Origin: Viola odorata
Lineage: Eukaryota; Streptophyta; Magnoliopsida; Malpighiales; Violaceae
Assembly (NCBI GenBank): GCA_963691705.1
Contig: OY829537.1
Coordinates: 71,321,352-71,385,351, forward strand
Length of the DNA stretch: 64,000 bases
Reading direction: 5' to 3'
A model generated the notes under the pieces. The model had not been told where the DNA came from. It searched no databases and saw only the letters and a list, made by a program, of their open reading frames with translations. Numbering within the stretch: position 1 is the stretch's first letter; each line of letters opens with the position of its first letter. The position numbers and the translations under genes were made by a program. Shown here one piece after another: positions 21,371-33,389 of this stretch.

Positions 21371-23642
21371 ATTATATAAAGTGAGGGTAGCACTTGCACT
21401 TCATATGTTTTGACAGAAAAGTAAATGAGAGTTGGAACGTACCTTTTGGTTCAAGGCAACTTACCTTTGCTCGAGCCTTCTGACAACTCAATGTGAATTC
21501 ATGAATGGTTGTCTTGGACGGCCATTCCGCTTTTCTTAATTTGATTGGATTCGTTCTACAAAATCCGCGGTGAGGGCATTACAACGACATCTTTATCGAA
21601 GACCCAATGGTTGTGGAGTGATCAAAGCGTACCCGTATCCTGCAAATAGGAGGGAAGCAAACACAAAGCAGCAACAGATAGAAAAAGGAAAGAGCAATTG
21701 ATAATGAGAGAAATATCATGTATTCCTACATTTAAACCATGGCTTGCCCCCAAGTTTCTTTGTTTGAAAATGATTTCTTTGTTTAAGAAAATAACTCAAG
21801 CGTTTCTTTTTTGGAAAAATGTTCGTTCACATTTCGTTGTATAAATATTATTGATTTAAGCCTAGATAACATCTACGTCTTCTTCAGGAAATAACGACCT
21901 CAAGAACAAGACATTCCCATGACACTTACCTGTAAGCAATCCTCACCAGAGATTAGTGTTTGCGCTCACGCTAAAAAAAAACAGGGTTATGTGTTTACAC
22001 TCCTAAAAATGCAATAAACATAGCACAAAAGTTAAATTTGCAATGTCAATCCGAGTGAATAAACTTCTAATGAAGATGCACCTGCATGGGCTTATTAATA
22101 ATCGAAAGAACTTTGCGAGGGAGAAAAAAGGAATTTGTAGAAGAAGGTATTGTGTGTGTGTTTTTTTTTGGCGAAACGTTTTAATGAGTTTGTGCTCGAC
22201 GACTAATTATTGATGAGGTCAAACTGCGGTGAACGATACTCGACGGTTTGATTGTGGCGAAGAGCAAAGTACACGAGTTTTTTCTTCTTTTGTTGGAGAT
22301 GTTTCTTCATGGTCCTCCTTGATCGATCTTGATTGATTTTTTTTGCACGTTCTTCCATTTTTTATTGGTTTGGCGGTTCTTAGGACGCCTTTTCTTTGTA
22401 TTTCTTTCTTCTCTTTTTCTTTTTTCCATTTCATTTTTCTCTCCTCTTTTTTTCCTTTTTTTCTTTTTTTTTCCTTTTTTTTTCTTTTTTTTATAGGTAC
22501 TAATAGCAGCTGAAGCAAGTGCAATTTCCTTTGAATGATTTTTCTTTCTTGTGCTTTTTCGTGTATTTAGTGCGAGTTGCCACCCTTAGGGGGGGGGGGG
22601 TCTTCTTGTCGTCCTGTTGATCCATCGTAATGAACTTAACATGTGTGGTTGGTTGTCTTAGCCGAGCACTAACTCCCTTGGTTAAGAGCTTTTTTGGGTG
22701 TTTGATAGAGTTGTACATGGTGTACGAAATATGTATTTTGAGGGAAAAAAGTTAAAAAGGGAAATGGAAGAAGAGCAAAAGCAAAGTCCAATGTCATCTT
22801 ACCATCATCCCATGTCTGATGGTTCATGTACCCTGGATATTATGCAAATCTAACTAGCACCTAGTTTAGCATTTACACTCATGAAAGAAACAAGGCGTGA
22901 AGGCCCAAAGTACTCATAGGGATATATTTGTGATTGCTTACATCTAAACATGTCATAGACATAAGAGTTGACAGACAAAATCTTGTATATTTATACAATT
23001 TCTAATAAACGTACAAGTTTAAAATGAGGGATGCGCTTGATTTTTGTTATATATATATATTTTTTTCAAAAATGGGGCTTCTTTTCTTTCTCTTCCTTTT
23101 TCCTCTTAACCCAAGTAGGATATGTAAAAGTTTTACAAAGACTAGGGATTTCTGGCAAGCATTACCCGCGTGCATTTGTAGATCACAGGAATTTCTAAAA
23201 TTGCGGCAATGCAAGTTGCGAAAGTATAATTTTAAAGGAAATCACGAAAAGGTGAAGGATTACTTCCCTGATATCGAGGCGTGTGGAGAGCCAACAATCT
23301 AATTGGTTCGCTTGGAGTGAGTCCCACACTTTGAACTAGTATTCAGTCCTTACTCCTGAATAATAGTATTGCCGCGAACATTTCTAATGGTTCAATCATA
23401 GCGTCTTGAAGGATAACCATTAAGTTCTTGAATAGTGTTCTATAAAACTTGGCATTTGATTAGTGGGATTAGTTCGAACGAGGTTCCTGTAACCCTAGCT
23501 ATTCTTGGCTGCCGCCGAAAAATCTAAAAAATGCAAGTTTCATGAAAAAGTTCTCATCTTATTGATTCAAGATAAATTTTAAAGGGTTTGGTCGAGAAGA
23601 GCTCCCTGTCTTTTGATCTACTAGGTGTGGGTTACAGATTTC
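21371..23642 (-). other. Non-coding 3' UTR of element B, with blocks shared with element E
   Basis: No coding domain is visible; open frames here are short and low-complexity. Two blocks (about 21931-22060 and 22797-22975) resemble blocks in E (about 49908-50035 and 50895-51090) in the same order, direction and similar distance. Between them lies a long T/C-rich stretch (22380-22495). No function can be assigned from sequence. Confidence 0.6.
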
Positions 23643-25193
23643 CTACGCAAAATACATCTTGACAGCATCTACATTCACTGGTCTTGGTAGATCATCCCCA
23701 TCCATGTTGGCGAGCCTTAGAGCGCCCCCTGAGAATGCGCTCCTAACCACGTATGGGCCTTCATATATTGGGGCCCACTTCCCTTGACTCTCCTCTTGAT
23801 GCGGGAGGATCTTTTTCAACACTAAGTCTCCGGTTTTGAACTCACGCGGCCTCACTTTCTTGTTGTAGGCGTTAGCCATCCTTTGTTGGTACAATTGTGC
23901 GTGGCATATTGCGGCCAAGCATTTCTCCGAAATGAGGTTCAATTGTTCATATCTTACTCTTGCCCAATCTGATTCTTCCACTCCTGACTCGGCCAAGACT
24001 CTGAGGGAAGGAATTTCTACCTCAAGTGGTATTATCGCCTCCATGCCATAGACTAATGAATAAGGAGTTGCTCCCGTAGAAGTGCGAATTGCAATCCGAT
24101 AAGCGTGTAGGGCGAAAGGAAGCATGTCATGCCAATCTTTGTGGGCGACTACCATTTTCTGGATGATTTTCTTCAAGTTTTTGTTTGCGGCTTCAACCGC
24201 ACCGTTCATCTTTGGGCGGTAAGGCGAGGAGTTACGGTATTTTATCTTCCATTGTTGGCAAAGATCATTGATCATCTTTCCATTTAAATTAGTGTCGTTA
24301 TCTGTAATGATCGTCTCGGGGACTCCATAATGGCAAATAATGTTCTTCTCAATAAACCGTGCGGTCGTCTTTTGAGTGATGTTTGAGTAAGAGGTGGCCT
24401 CCACCCACTTGGTAAAATAATCAATTGCCACGAGGATGAAGCGGTGGCCATTAGAGGCTTTCAGATGAATTTGGCCTATGATGTCGATTCCCCACATTGC
24501 GAAGGGCCAAGGCGACGTCATGCTAAAAAGAGGGGCCGGAAGGACATGGAGGTGGTCAGCATAGACTTGGCATTTGTGGCACTTTCGAAAATAGTCGATG
24601 CAATCTCGTTCGACGGTGAGCCAAAAATAACCTTGTCTCATTATTTGTCTTTCCATCATGTGTCCACTAGCATGTGTGGAGCAAACCCCTTCATGAACTT
24701 TGGTCATGATCATTTTGGCTTCGTGGACGGTGACACAATGAAGTAAGGCTCCATCTGTCCTTCTTTTATATAAAACCTCACTGTCAAGGTAAAAATCTAA
24801 GGCCAAACGCTGAAGGGTCTTCTTAGTACCGTGGCTTGCCCCCGGTGGGTACTCCCGATTTTTGATAAACCGCATTATATCATAGAACCATGGTTGTCCA
24901 TCGGGTTCACCTTCCAGTGTAGCACAACATGCTGGCGTTTCTTTTATTTCTACCCTTAATGGTTGGAGCATCACTCCCCGTTCTAGTTTGAACATTGAGG
25001 GCAATGTGGGCAATGCATCTGCGAAGCGATTCTTATCCCTATCAATTCGTTCAAACTTGGTTTCTTCGAACTCTCCCCTGAGTTGGGTGAGTAACTTTTG
25101 ATAAGGTATAAGCTTGGGATCTCGGGTTTGCCATAAATCTTGAGCTTGATAGATGACGAGGGCTGAGTCCCCAAAGATTTTTAAATTCTTCAC
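23643..25193 (-). pseudogene. pol: Element B end of second RNase H and integrase
   Basis: A 516-residue open frame that begins in the second RNase H (KNLKIFGDSALVI is the third acidic motif) after a frameshift from the RT/RNase H frame. Integrase has its zinc finger (H167, H174, C205, C208) and catalytic D237, D298 and E334 (D-x35-E). The C-terminus (YEGPYVVRSAFSGGALRL) is the usual integrase tail. The integrase itself reads without stops although the rest of pol is broken. The sequence differs clearly from that of C, D and F, supporting a separate Ogre-like lineage. Confidence 0.9.
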
Positions 25194-25866
25194 TTTGAGG
25201 TTGATTGCTGGCCATTAAGCCACTAACACATGCTTCGTATTCGGTGATGTTATTGGTGCATGGAAAATTCAGCTTGCATGCTATGGGGTATTGACGGCCA
25301 TCAGGGGCTATGACCACGGCGCCTACTCCTTTTCCCGAGTTATTTACCGCACCATCGAAGAACATAGTCCACCAATCATCCTCTTGTAGGTCTTCGGCAG
25401 TTTCGTTGTTAATTACCATGATATCTTCATCAGGGAAGTTAAATTTTATAGACTCGTACTCCTCCATGGCATGATCGGCCAAGTGGTTGGCGAAAGCGCT
25501 TGCTTTGACCGCTTTCCGCGTTACATAAATGATCTCATATTCGGCTAATAGCACTTGCCATCTACAAATTCGGCTTGATAGGTATGGTTTTTCGAAGATG
25601 TATTTCAAGGGATCTATACGGGAAATCAACCATGTCGTGTAGTATAGCATATATTGTCTGAGCCTTCGGGCACTCCATGCCAAAGCGCAACAAGTTTGCT
25701 CCAATGTTGAGTAGCGCATCTCACATTCGTTAAACTTTTTGCACAAGTAGTAGATAGCTTGTTCGCGTCTTCCGATCTCGTCATGTTGCCCTAGAACACA
25801 CCCGATAGCACTAGGCGTGACGGTCAAGTAAATCAACAAAGGGCGCCCCGGGGTAGGAGGGACCAA
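25051..25866 (-). pseudogene. pol: Element B RNase H and start of second RNase H
   Basis: The frame carries the first RNase H-like region (VTPSAIGCVLGQ, then IYYLCKKFNECEMRYSTLEQTC) followed by the second RNase H start (WWTMFFDGAVNNSGKGVGAVV, TEYEACVSGL). It is in the same frame as the RT part to its right but separated by a TAA (25879-25881), and it shifts frame at about 25195, after GLMAS, into the integrase frame. Confidence 0.88.
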
Positions 25867-25878
25867 TACTGGTGGGTT

Positions 25879-26931
25879 TTATAGATACGTCTTGATTCTC
25901 TCGAAGGCCTTTTGACAATCATCATCCCATTTGGCATCTCCATTTTTTCTTAACATTTTGAACATCGGCTCACAGGTGAGGGTCAATTGACTGATAAAAT
26001 GGGCTATGTAGTTGATGCGCCCAAGGAAGCTCCACACTTCCTTTTCAGTTCTAGGGGGAGGTAATTCTCTGATAGCTCTCACCTTGTCGGGATCCACCTC
26101 TATGCCTTTGTTGCTGACAATGAACCCTAGCAATTTCCCGGATGTCACTCCAAAGGTGCACTTGGCGGGATTCAAGCGTAGTTAAAATTGCCGTAGTCTT
26201 TTGAAGATCTTCCTTAGGACGTCTACATGATCCTTTTCTCCCCGAGACTTGGCGATCATGTCGTCGACATAAATCTCAACCTCCTTATGCATCATGTCAT
26301 GAAAAAGGGTGACCGCAGCACGTTGGTATGTGGCTCCTGTGTTTTTTAACCCGAAGGGCATCACTTTGTAGCAAAAGGTACCCCAAGGTGTAATGAAAGT
26401 AGTCTTCTCGCTATCTTTGGGAGCCATTTTGATTTGATTGTATCCTGAAAACCCATCCATGAAAGAGAACATGTCGTTGCGTACGACGCTATCTACTAAG
26501 ACGTCAATGTGCGGGACCGGGAAGTCATCTTTGGGACTTGCTCGGTTAAGGTCTCGAAAATCCACACACATGCGGACTTTCCCATCTTTCTTTGGCACGG
26601 GCACAATGTTGGCAATCCATTCGGGGTACTCAGTGACTCTTAGGAAACCCACAGCTAGTTGCTTTGTAACCTCTTCTTTTAGTTTTATGAGGACGTCGGG
26701 GTGCATTCTTCGAAGTTTTTGCTTTACAGGTTTGAATTCGGGATTTAAGGGGATACGGTGTTCAACTATGTTGGGGTCGAGACCGGGCATGTCTTCATAA
26801 GACCAAGCAAACACGTCTGAGTATTCTTTGAGGAGGGCAACTATTCTTTCTCTCCTATCAGGGCCTAAGGTGGTTCCAATTTTGACGATCTTCTGATCCT
26901 CGGTGCCTGCCCCCAAGTTTATTTCTTCCAA
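25879..26931 (-). pseudogene. pol: Element B reverse transcriptase, interrupted by a TAA
   Basis: Two open stretches in one frame (26182-26931 and 25879-26175) separated by a TAA at 26182-26184. RT motifs are WIANIVPVPKKDGKVRMCVD, FMDGFSGYNQI, MPFGLKNTGATYQR and IYVDDMIAKS; the catalytic YVDD is intact. The second stretch holds the thumb/connection part (NPAKCTFGVTSGKLLGFIVS). A further TAA at 25879 ends it before RNase H. Similar coding sequence continues upstream of 26931 to about 27082. Confidence 0.9.
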
Positions 26932-27082
26932 TTCCTCCTGATGAGGGACTATTTCTTTCTCGGAGCTCTCAACTAAACGGGCTAACTCACGTGGGACCCC
27001 TTCTTCATTTTCTGATGCAGCGATAATTTCTTCGTCAATGAAGGTGTCGGGTTTGTTAAGACTACGTGACCCAATATTTACC

Positions 27083-27401
27083 CTGACATTGAAAAAAAAA
27101 TGAGAACTATGAAAGTCATTTATGGGGGGTAAATATATTTACTTATTTATTTGAACTGTGAGCTCTTATTAATAATAACACATGCATACATATATATTCT
27201 ATCGCCTTTTTTGACTATTGAGTTTGTTTGTTTTGTTGTGTTTTTCTGTTGCGGGTGTGTTTTTTTATATATCTTTTAACCGAAGGGGAACATAAGTTCC
27301 TATAAAAACATGCATATATTTACATGGGGGTTTTTTTTTAATTTAACCGAAGGGGAACGTATATTCCTTAAAAAAAACAAACAACATGCATCTATATTTA
27401 C
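27083..27401 (-). other. Possible intron of element B between protease and RT
   Basis: The stretch is AT-rich, with poly-T runs and no conserved coding. On the - strand a candidate donor (CACTT|GTAAATA) is at 27401 and a candidate acceptor (TTTTCAATGTCAG|) at 27083. An intron before RT is known for Ogre elements. The two sites as drawn do not join in frame here, so either the sites are wrong or a mutation intervenes. Confidence 0.4.
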
Positions 27402-28586
27402 AAGTGAACATTAAGAAGCGAAGTGGCGGTCCAATTGTGCACTGGTTCCTAGACTTCTTTACGAAGGAGGCCGAGCTTCGAGGCGAGTCTTCTTCTCCGA
27501 GTGCGCAAACATGGGAATTTAGGGCTATATCGATTGTGGTTGAATCTGAGTTGGCGATCTCGGCCGCAAATGGGAAAGTGGCTCTAATATGCGGGATGCT
27601 CATGCCACACGAAGGCGTAGTCCGCCTAAATAGTTTGGCTAGTTGCCTCTCCTTCTTTTCCTTCGAAGCCCTTACGAGGTTAGCCTTGGTGGGTTGGTAC
27701 CCCAATCCGAAGCGGTCTCCGAAATTCTTAGGTGACGCTAGGTTCTTTGCTCCTTGTAGTATGGCTCCTAGTCTTTTTCCTAGCTGAGAACCGTCCTTTG
27801 ATATCACATGAGAATCATCATGGCCTCCTCGGGGACTTGGGATTTGATGACGGGTGATTCTTCTTTTATTCCCTCCGTGTTAATTATCTCAAAGGCTTGG
27901 AGCGATCTTTCCAAGGTTTCAGTGGCCTCGATGTAAGGAATGGAGTTCTTGGCTAAGATGAGTGCTTCCTCGGCTCTTATTGTGACGAGGATGCCGTCCT
28001 TTACATACTTGAGGCATTGGTGTAAAGATGAAGGAACGGCTCCCGCAGCGTGGATCCAAGGCCGCCCTAGAAGCATGTTGTACGCGGGCTGAATCTCCAT
28101 GACTTGGAATCTCAGGGTGAAGGTGTGTGGCCCAATTAGCATGTCCAATTCAAGGTTTCCGATAATCTCTCGGATGGTTCCGTCGAAGGCTCGGGCCATC
28201 ATTCCACTAGGCTTTAGAAGATCCATGTCTATTGGTAGTTGTGCAAGGACGTGTTTGGGCATGACATTCAATGCGGACCCGTTGTCGATTAAAGCCTTGG
28301 CTATGACATGGCCCTTACATTCCACCGTTATGTAGAGGGCCTTGTTGTGACCTGTCCCCTCGAGGTCAATTTCCCCTTCGGAGAAGGTGATGGTGCTTAG
28401 TGCTTGGATTCGCCCCACAAGGTTCTCCACTCCTTCTACGATGATATCCCTAGTCACGAAGGCTTGGTTCAAGACCTTCAAGAGGGATTGGCGATGAGGT
28501 TCTGATGTGAGGATTAATTCCATTGTGGAGATGCGAGCTGGGGTTTTCTTTAATTGTTCAATGATATTGAACTCACTTCTTTTCAT
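27343..28586 (-). pseudogene. pro: Element B protease region, frameshifted
   Basis: 27804-28586 encodes an aspartic protease domain: active site IDNGSALNVMP, and NMLLGRPWIH on the flap side. A frameshift near 27805 leads to a second frame (27343-27807) with LGKRLGAILQGAKNL and a conserved linker (FGLGYQPTKANLVRASKEKKERQLAKLF). The protease would process the gag-pol polyprotein. In-frame sequence just upstream (28587-28859) is also coding-like but ends in a TAA. Confidence 0.85.
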
Positions 28587-30916
28587 AATTTTCAGGAATT
28601 AGGCTGCATCGCCTTCAGTCACAGTCTCGTTCACTCTTTGCTCTTCCTCCACTATTCCTTTGGGAATTAGTGGGCCTTTCCCTTTAGCTAGCCTTTGTTT
28701 TTCAACTTCTTCCAAAATGTAGCACCTCCCGGTGTGAGTCATGCCCTCAATATTGAAGGTTTCGGCTGTTGATGTAGTGAAAGGAGGAGTCGTGACGACC
28801 GTGTACCCGTAGTCAAATGGGACGGCGTGTAAGTCTTGGCTAGGAGTGTTCTGAGCGAACTAGAAGACTAGCCTGAGTGGCGTTGCAACGGGTGTCTTGG
28901 TTGGAGCTACACCCTTGAAGGTATATGGGGTGGGAGGTCCATTCCCTATGGCGCTAACTCCTTTAACCGCTCGGGTTTTCTTCTCAACTTGTATGACCCC
29001 AAAATTCGTAAGTTGTTTCACCTTCTCCATAAAACATCCACAATCTTGGATTTCATGGCTACTTGCCTCTTGGCAAAACAAGCACGTGCCCGAACCTCTT
29101 CCCGAGGGTGATAGACGGCCACCTTTGATTAAGGCGGCGAACAGTCTTTCCCTTGGCAATCCTAACGCGAGAGGGAGTGGATCCTTGATTTCTTCTGTTA
29201 AGATGGCATTAGCCCCTCCACTTACTTGAGTGTGACTTGGGAGAGGGGTTAGTGGTGGTGTTAGGCCCTTTGGCCAATCCTTCGAAGGAGACCCATCCGC
29301 TCTTGATTAATTGTTGTACTTTCATCTTGAAGGCGTAGCAATTATCCATCGTATGGCCGGGAGCTCCTGCGTGGTACTCACACTTTGTGTTGGGGTCATA
29401 CCACTTGGGGTAAGGAGGTAGCATCGATTGAGGAGGAATTGGCACAATTTGTCCAGCGGCTAGGAGGTGTTTGTAAATTTCCCCTGCGGGAAGAGGAAGG
29501 GGTGGTGGTGGTTCCCGTTGGAAACGGTTACTTTGAGATGCTTGGTTATTATTGTTCTTTGGCGGGTTATATGGTCTAGGTGGTGTGGGTTGTGGTATTT
29601 GTGGTGTGAGATATGGTGGGGGATATTGTGGAGCCACATTGTTATGGGCATTGGGGGAGGAAAAAATGGTGATTGGTATGGTGATGGTGCGTGGTGCGGT
29701 GGTGGTGTGAAAGGTGGTCGATAATTGGGCTGTTGAGATACAAAGCCAATTTCCTTCTTTACGGGAGGCACCTTCTTGGGCGTCGTCTCAGGAGTGACGA
29801 TTCTCCCTGTTTTGATCCCCTACTCAACTTTCTCTACTATCAGGACCATGTCGGAAAAGTTGTTTGATGGATTAAAGATGAGGTATGTGTAGTAGGGGGC
29901 TTTGAAGGTGTTCACAAAGATGGCTATGAGCTTCTTATCGCTTAGTGGTGGAGAAATCCTAGCTGCTAGCTCCCTCCATCTTTGAGCGTAGGTCTTTACC
30001 GATTCTTCACCTTTCTTTTCTAAGTTTTGGAGGTCGGAGCGGTCTGGTGCAACCTCTATGTTGAATTTGTATTGCTTGAAGAAGGCGTCAGATAAGTCTC
30101 TCCACGTCTTAATCCTGGCCCTGTCTAGGCCCATGTACCAGGTTAAGGCATGCTTGGCCAAGCTTTCCCTGAATAGGTGGATCAAGAGAGGTTCGTTGTA
30201 TATCATTTCGGCCATTTTATTGCAGTAGGCCTTGAGGTGAGTCCTCGGGCATTCGACTCCCGTGTATTTCTCGAAGTCTAGAACTTGTACTTTGGAGGCA
30301 TTATGATCCCCGGGACCATGCACATGTCGGCAGGACCTATAGGGTCAAAGGGATCCGTCCCTTCCATGTCCCTAAGCCTTTCTTCTAGGAGGCTCAATCT
30401 ATCGACGTTTGGTTTCTCCGCAACGATCGTGCTAGACCCAAGGGGTTCCTGTGCGCCTAGTGGTTGTGCTGGGTTGGTAAACGGTGGTTGGGTCCCCGTA
30501 GGATCGGGGTTTATGACCTGAGTGTAGTGGCCTTGGGGAGGGCGGAATCCTTGGACTTCTTGACGGATCAGATTTTGCCCAGGGTCCAAAGCGAGGTTAA
30601 CCAGGGAATGTTGTAAGTTTGAAATGTTTTCTCCCCTAGTGTTAAGGTTGGTGTTGGTGTTGGTAGGTGCAACGAAGGGATCAACCCATTTCCACTGACC
30701 CCCAGGAATAGTAAATGCTTGGGGTCCTAAAGGCCCGGAGATAGTGGACGAGGAGGGTCCCATCATGTGGCTTGGATCAAAACCGGGTGGGAATTCAGTG
30801 GCCTCATCTCGCTCTTTTTCGACTCGAGCGACCCTTTCCGTGGCAATTTTAACCTGTTCCTCCAACTCGGTTATCCTAGCGGCCAACCTTTTGTCTGTCT
30901 TAACTTGCTCGACCAT
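28587..30916 (-). pseudogene. gag: Element B gag, broken into several frames
   Basis: Pieces in order on the - strand: 30916-30278 (coiled-coil start LEEQVKIATERVARVEKERD, Pro/Gly linker), 30323-29820 (gag domain: DFEKYTGVECPRTHLKAYCN, LTWYMGLDRARIKTWRDL), then Pro/His-rich sequence, 29637-29209 (zinc motif CEYHAGAPGHTMDNC) and 29159-28860 (second motif CLFCQEASSHEIQDC). At least two frameshifts and one TAG (29820-29822) interrupt it. Gag forms the retrotransposon particle; this copy could not. Confidence 0.85.
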
Positions 30917-31316
30917 CTTTCTTGCTTGTAGTCTAGTTACAGGGATCCTTGGTGGAGTAGTTTTCTTTCGAGGAGCTATCGTTATCCTGAAAAGAAAAAA
31001 AAAAGTGAAGAGAAATAAGTATAAGTGATAATGTGCGTATTATGTGCAACCTCGAGGCCTCCACGCTGCTTTGATCAATCCTCCGGCCACTCTTTCACTT
31101 GATACTTTTAGGGGAAGCGAGAAACGGGTGCATCTTGGGCTGGCTTTCTTGGTGAGGATGTAAAGGTAGCCATAGTGATGACGCAACATGTCCTCGGGTC
31201 GAACTTTTCAGAATAAATGTGTGCGAGGGGCTAGGTTTCATTTTGTTTGGAATTTTTCTTTAGCGATGGGTTAATGGGCCCATTTATTTATTTTTTATTT
31301 TGAAAGGGAAAAGTGA
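30917..31316. other. Leader-like spacer upstream of B gag
   Basis: No coding domain apart from a few residues continuing the gag start. AT-rich sequence between gag and the repeat spacer. Nothing else recognised. Confidence 0.4.
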
Positions 31317-33010
31317 TCATGCCGGGAGGCTCTTTGTATTTTGGCTGAATGGAAATGTGGAGTCGAACGCATTTATACGGGTCGAGGCAAAGGGATCATG
31401 TGGTTGTGACCGAAGAACTGTCCTCTTTGCGTCAAATTTATTTGTGAGTGATGTGTTGCTTGGAAAGTTCTGATATTTGGTGTGGACATACTTCGGTGTG
31501 TTATGAACATCTTTCGTGTTTTGGCTAAGTGGAAATTCTAAGTCAATTGTGTTGATATTGACCAAAACAGAAGATTGCGCAGCTGAGTTTAAGTAGAGCA
31601 GCTATCCTTACGCCTAAATTATTTGCGAGAGATGTATCGCCCCGAACTTTCTGAAATTTGGTGTGGGTACGCTTCAGTGTGTTATGCACATCTTTCGTGT
31701 TTTGGATAAATGTAAATTCTGAGTCAATTGTGTTGATATTGGCCGAAATAAAAGATTGCGCAGCTGAGTTCAAGAAGAGCAATGATCTTTGATGTGATCA
31801 CACTCATCTCTTGGCGCTAAGCATGAACAGTGAACGCCCAACTCTCTGTTTTCGCGGTATGATCACATTTCTGGGAGTGATATGCTGCTCCAAAAAATCT
31901 GAACTTTGGTATGGGAGACCTTTAATGTGTTACGAACATCTTTCGTGTTTTAATCGAGAGCAAATTCTGAGTAAATCATTTTCATTTTGGTTATGACAAA
32001 CGATCGCGCAGCTGAAGCCGAGAGGGAGCAGCTGTTCTTGCGTTAGAATTTTGTTATGGGCGATTGGGCGCCCAGAACTTCCCGAAATTTGGCATGGGGG
32101 AATTTTAATGTGTGATGAACATATTTTGTGTTTTATTTGAGAGGAAACTCCGAGTAAATCATTCTCATTTTGGTCATGACAAACGATTGCGCAGCTGAAG
32201 CCGAGAGGGAGCAGCTGTTCTTGCGTTAGAAAATTTTTATGGGCGATTGGGTGCCCAGAACTTCCTGAAATTTGGCATGGGGGAATTTTAATGTATAATG
32301 AACATCTTTTGTGTTTTGGCCTAGTAGAAACTCCTAGCCAATCGCGTCGATATTGGCCGAAATAAAAGATTGCACAGCTGAGTTCAAGAAGAGCAATGGT
32401 CTTTGATGTGATCACACTCATCTCTTGGCGCTAAGCATGAACAGTGAACGCCCAACTCTCTGTTTTCGAGGTATGATCACATTTCTTGGAGCGATGCACT
32501 GCTCCGAAAAATCTGAAATTTGGTATGGGAGACGTTTAATGTGTTATGAACATCTTTCGTGTTTTAATTGAGAGGAAATTCTGAGTAAATCCTTTTCATT
32601 TTGGTCATGACAAAAGATCGCGCAGCTGAAGCCGAGAGGGAGCAGCTGTTCTTGCGTTAGAATTTTTTTATGGGCGATTGGGCGCCTAGAACTTTCCGAA
32701 ATTTGGCATGAAGGAATTTTAATGTGTGATGAACATCTTTTGTGTTTTGGCCTAGTGTAAATGCCTGGTAAATCATTTTCATTTTGGTCATGACAAAAGA
32801 TTGCGCAGCTGAAGCTGAGAGGGAGCAGTTGTTCTTGCGTTAGAAAATTTTTATATGCGATTGGGTGCCCAGAACTTCCTGAAATTTGGCATGGGGGAAT
32901 TTTAATGTGTGATGAACATCTTTTGTGTTTTTCCCTAGTGGAAACTCCTGGCCAATCGCATCGATATTGGCCGAAATAAAAGATTGCGCAACTAAGACTA
33001 ACAAACACTG
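31317..33010 (-). repeat. Degenerate direct repeats between ORF1 and gag of element B
   Basis: About nine copies of a unit of roughly 180-250 bp, each with GAACATCTTTCGTGTTTT and GATTGCGCAGCTGA. A longer period of about 612 bp is also visible: the block starting near 31739 recurs near 32351, including GATGTGATCACACTCATCTC. The frames open across it (for example 31930-32421 and 32544-33008) reflect the repeat and contain no known domain. Confidence 0.8.
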
Positions 33011-33389
33011 TTATCCTTGCGTCATTTTCAATTGACTCATATTACCTTCTTTCCCTTCTAAGTATCTTTTTTCTTTTATGGGTTGACCTTCCTGTATTTG
33101 TTTTTGCTTTATATGTGGTTTTATTTTGGTAGTAAGGGATAGCCATGCGGTATTTTTTGTGTGTATGCGAAATGGAAACAACACGCAATTTGTAATTATC
33201 CGGATAATTCACAAACTTTGTCATTGATGATTTCGTCCAAAAAGCTACAACCGATATACGGGAGACCAACTACCTAGACTTATCTAAAGACTAGTGGACA
33301 AAGTCTAGAAATTACATTGAGCAAAAAACAAAATCCGAGGTGGCGGGAGCATGATCTTGAAAACATCAACCTCGGAAGTCGGGGTTTGT
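33011..33389. other. Spacer between B ORF1 and the repeat block
   Basis: No gene or repeat recognised here. Confidence 0.35.

Noticed and set aside
22219..22524. Lys/Glu-rich frame on the - strand
   Set aside because: It translates a T/C-rich low-complexity stretch (22380-22495) in B's 3' UTR; no domain and no relation to known element proteins.
22589..22601. G-run as a possible G-quadruplex
   Set aside because: It is a single homopolymer run (also 53189-53201) and not four separated G-tracts; more likely replication slippage or a sequencing-prone site.
31317..33008. Frames of 154-163 residues with Cys/His-rich repeats (SCAIFCHDQNENDL)
   Set aside because: They arise from the degenerate direct repeats between ORF1 and gag and are each interrupted; the Cys/His pattern is not a zinc-finger arrangement.
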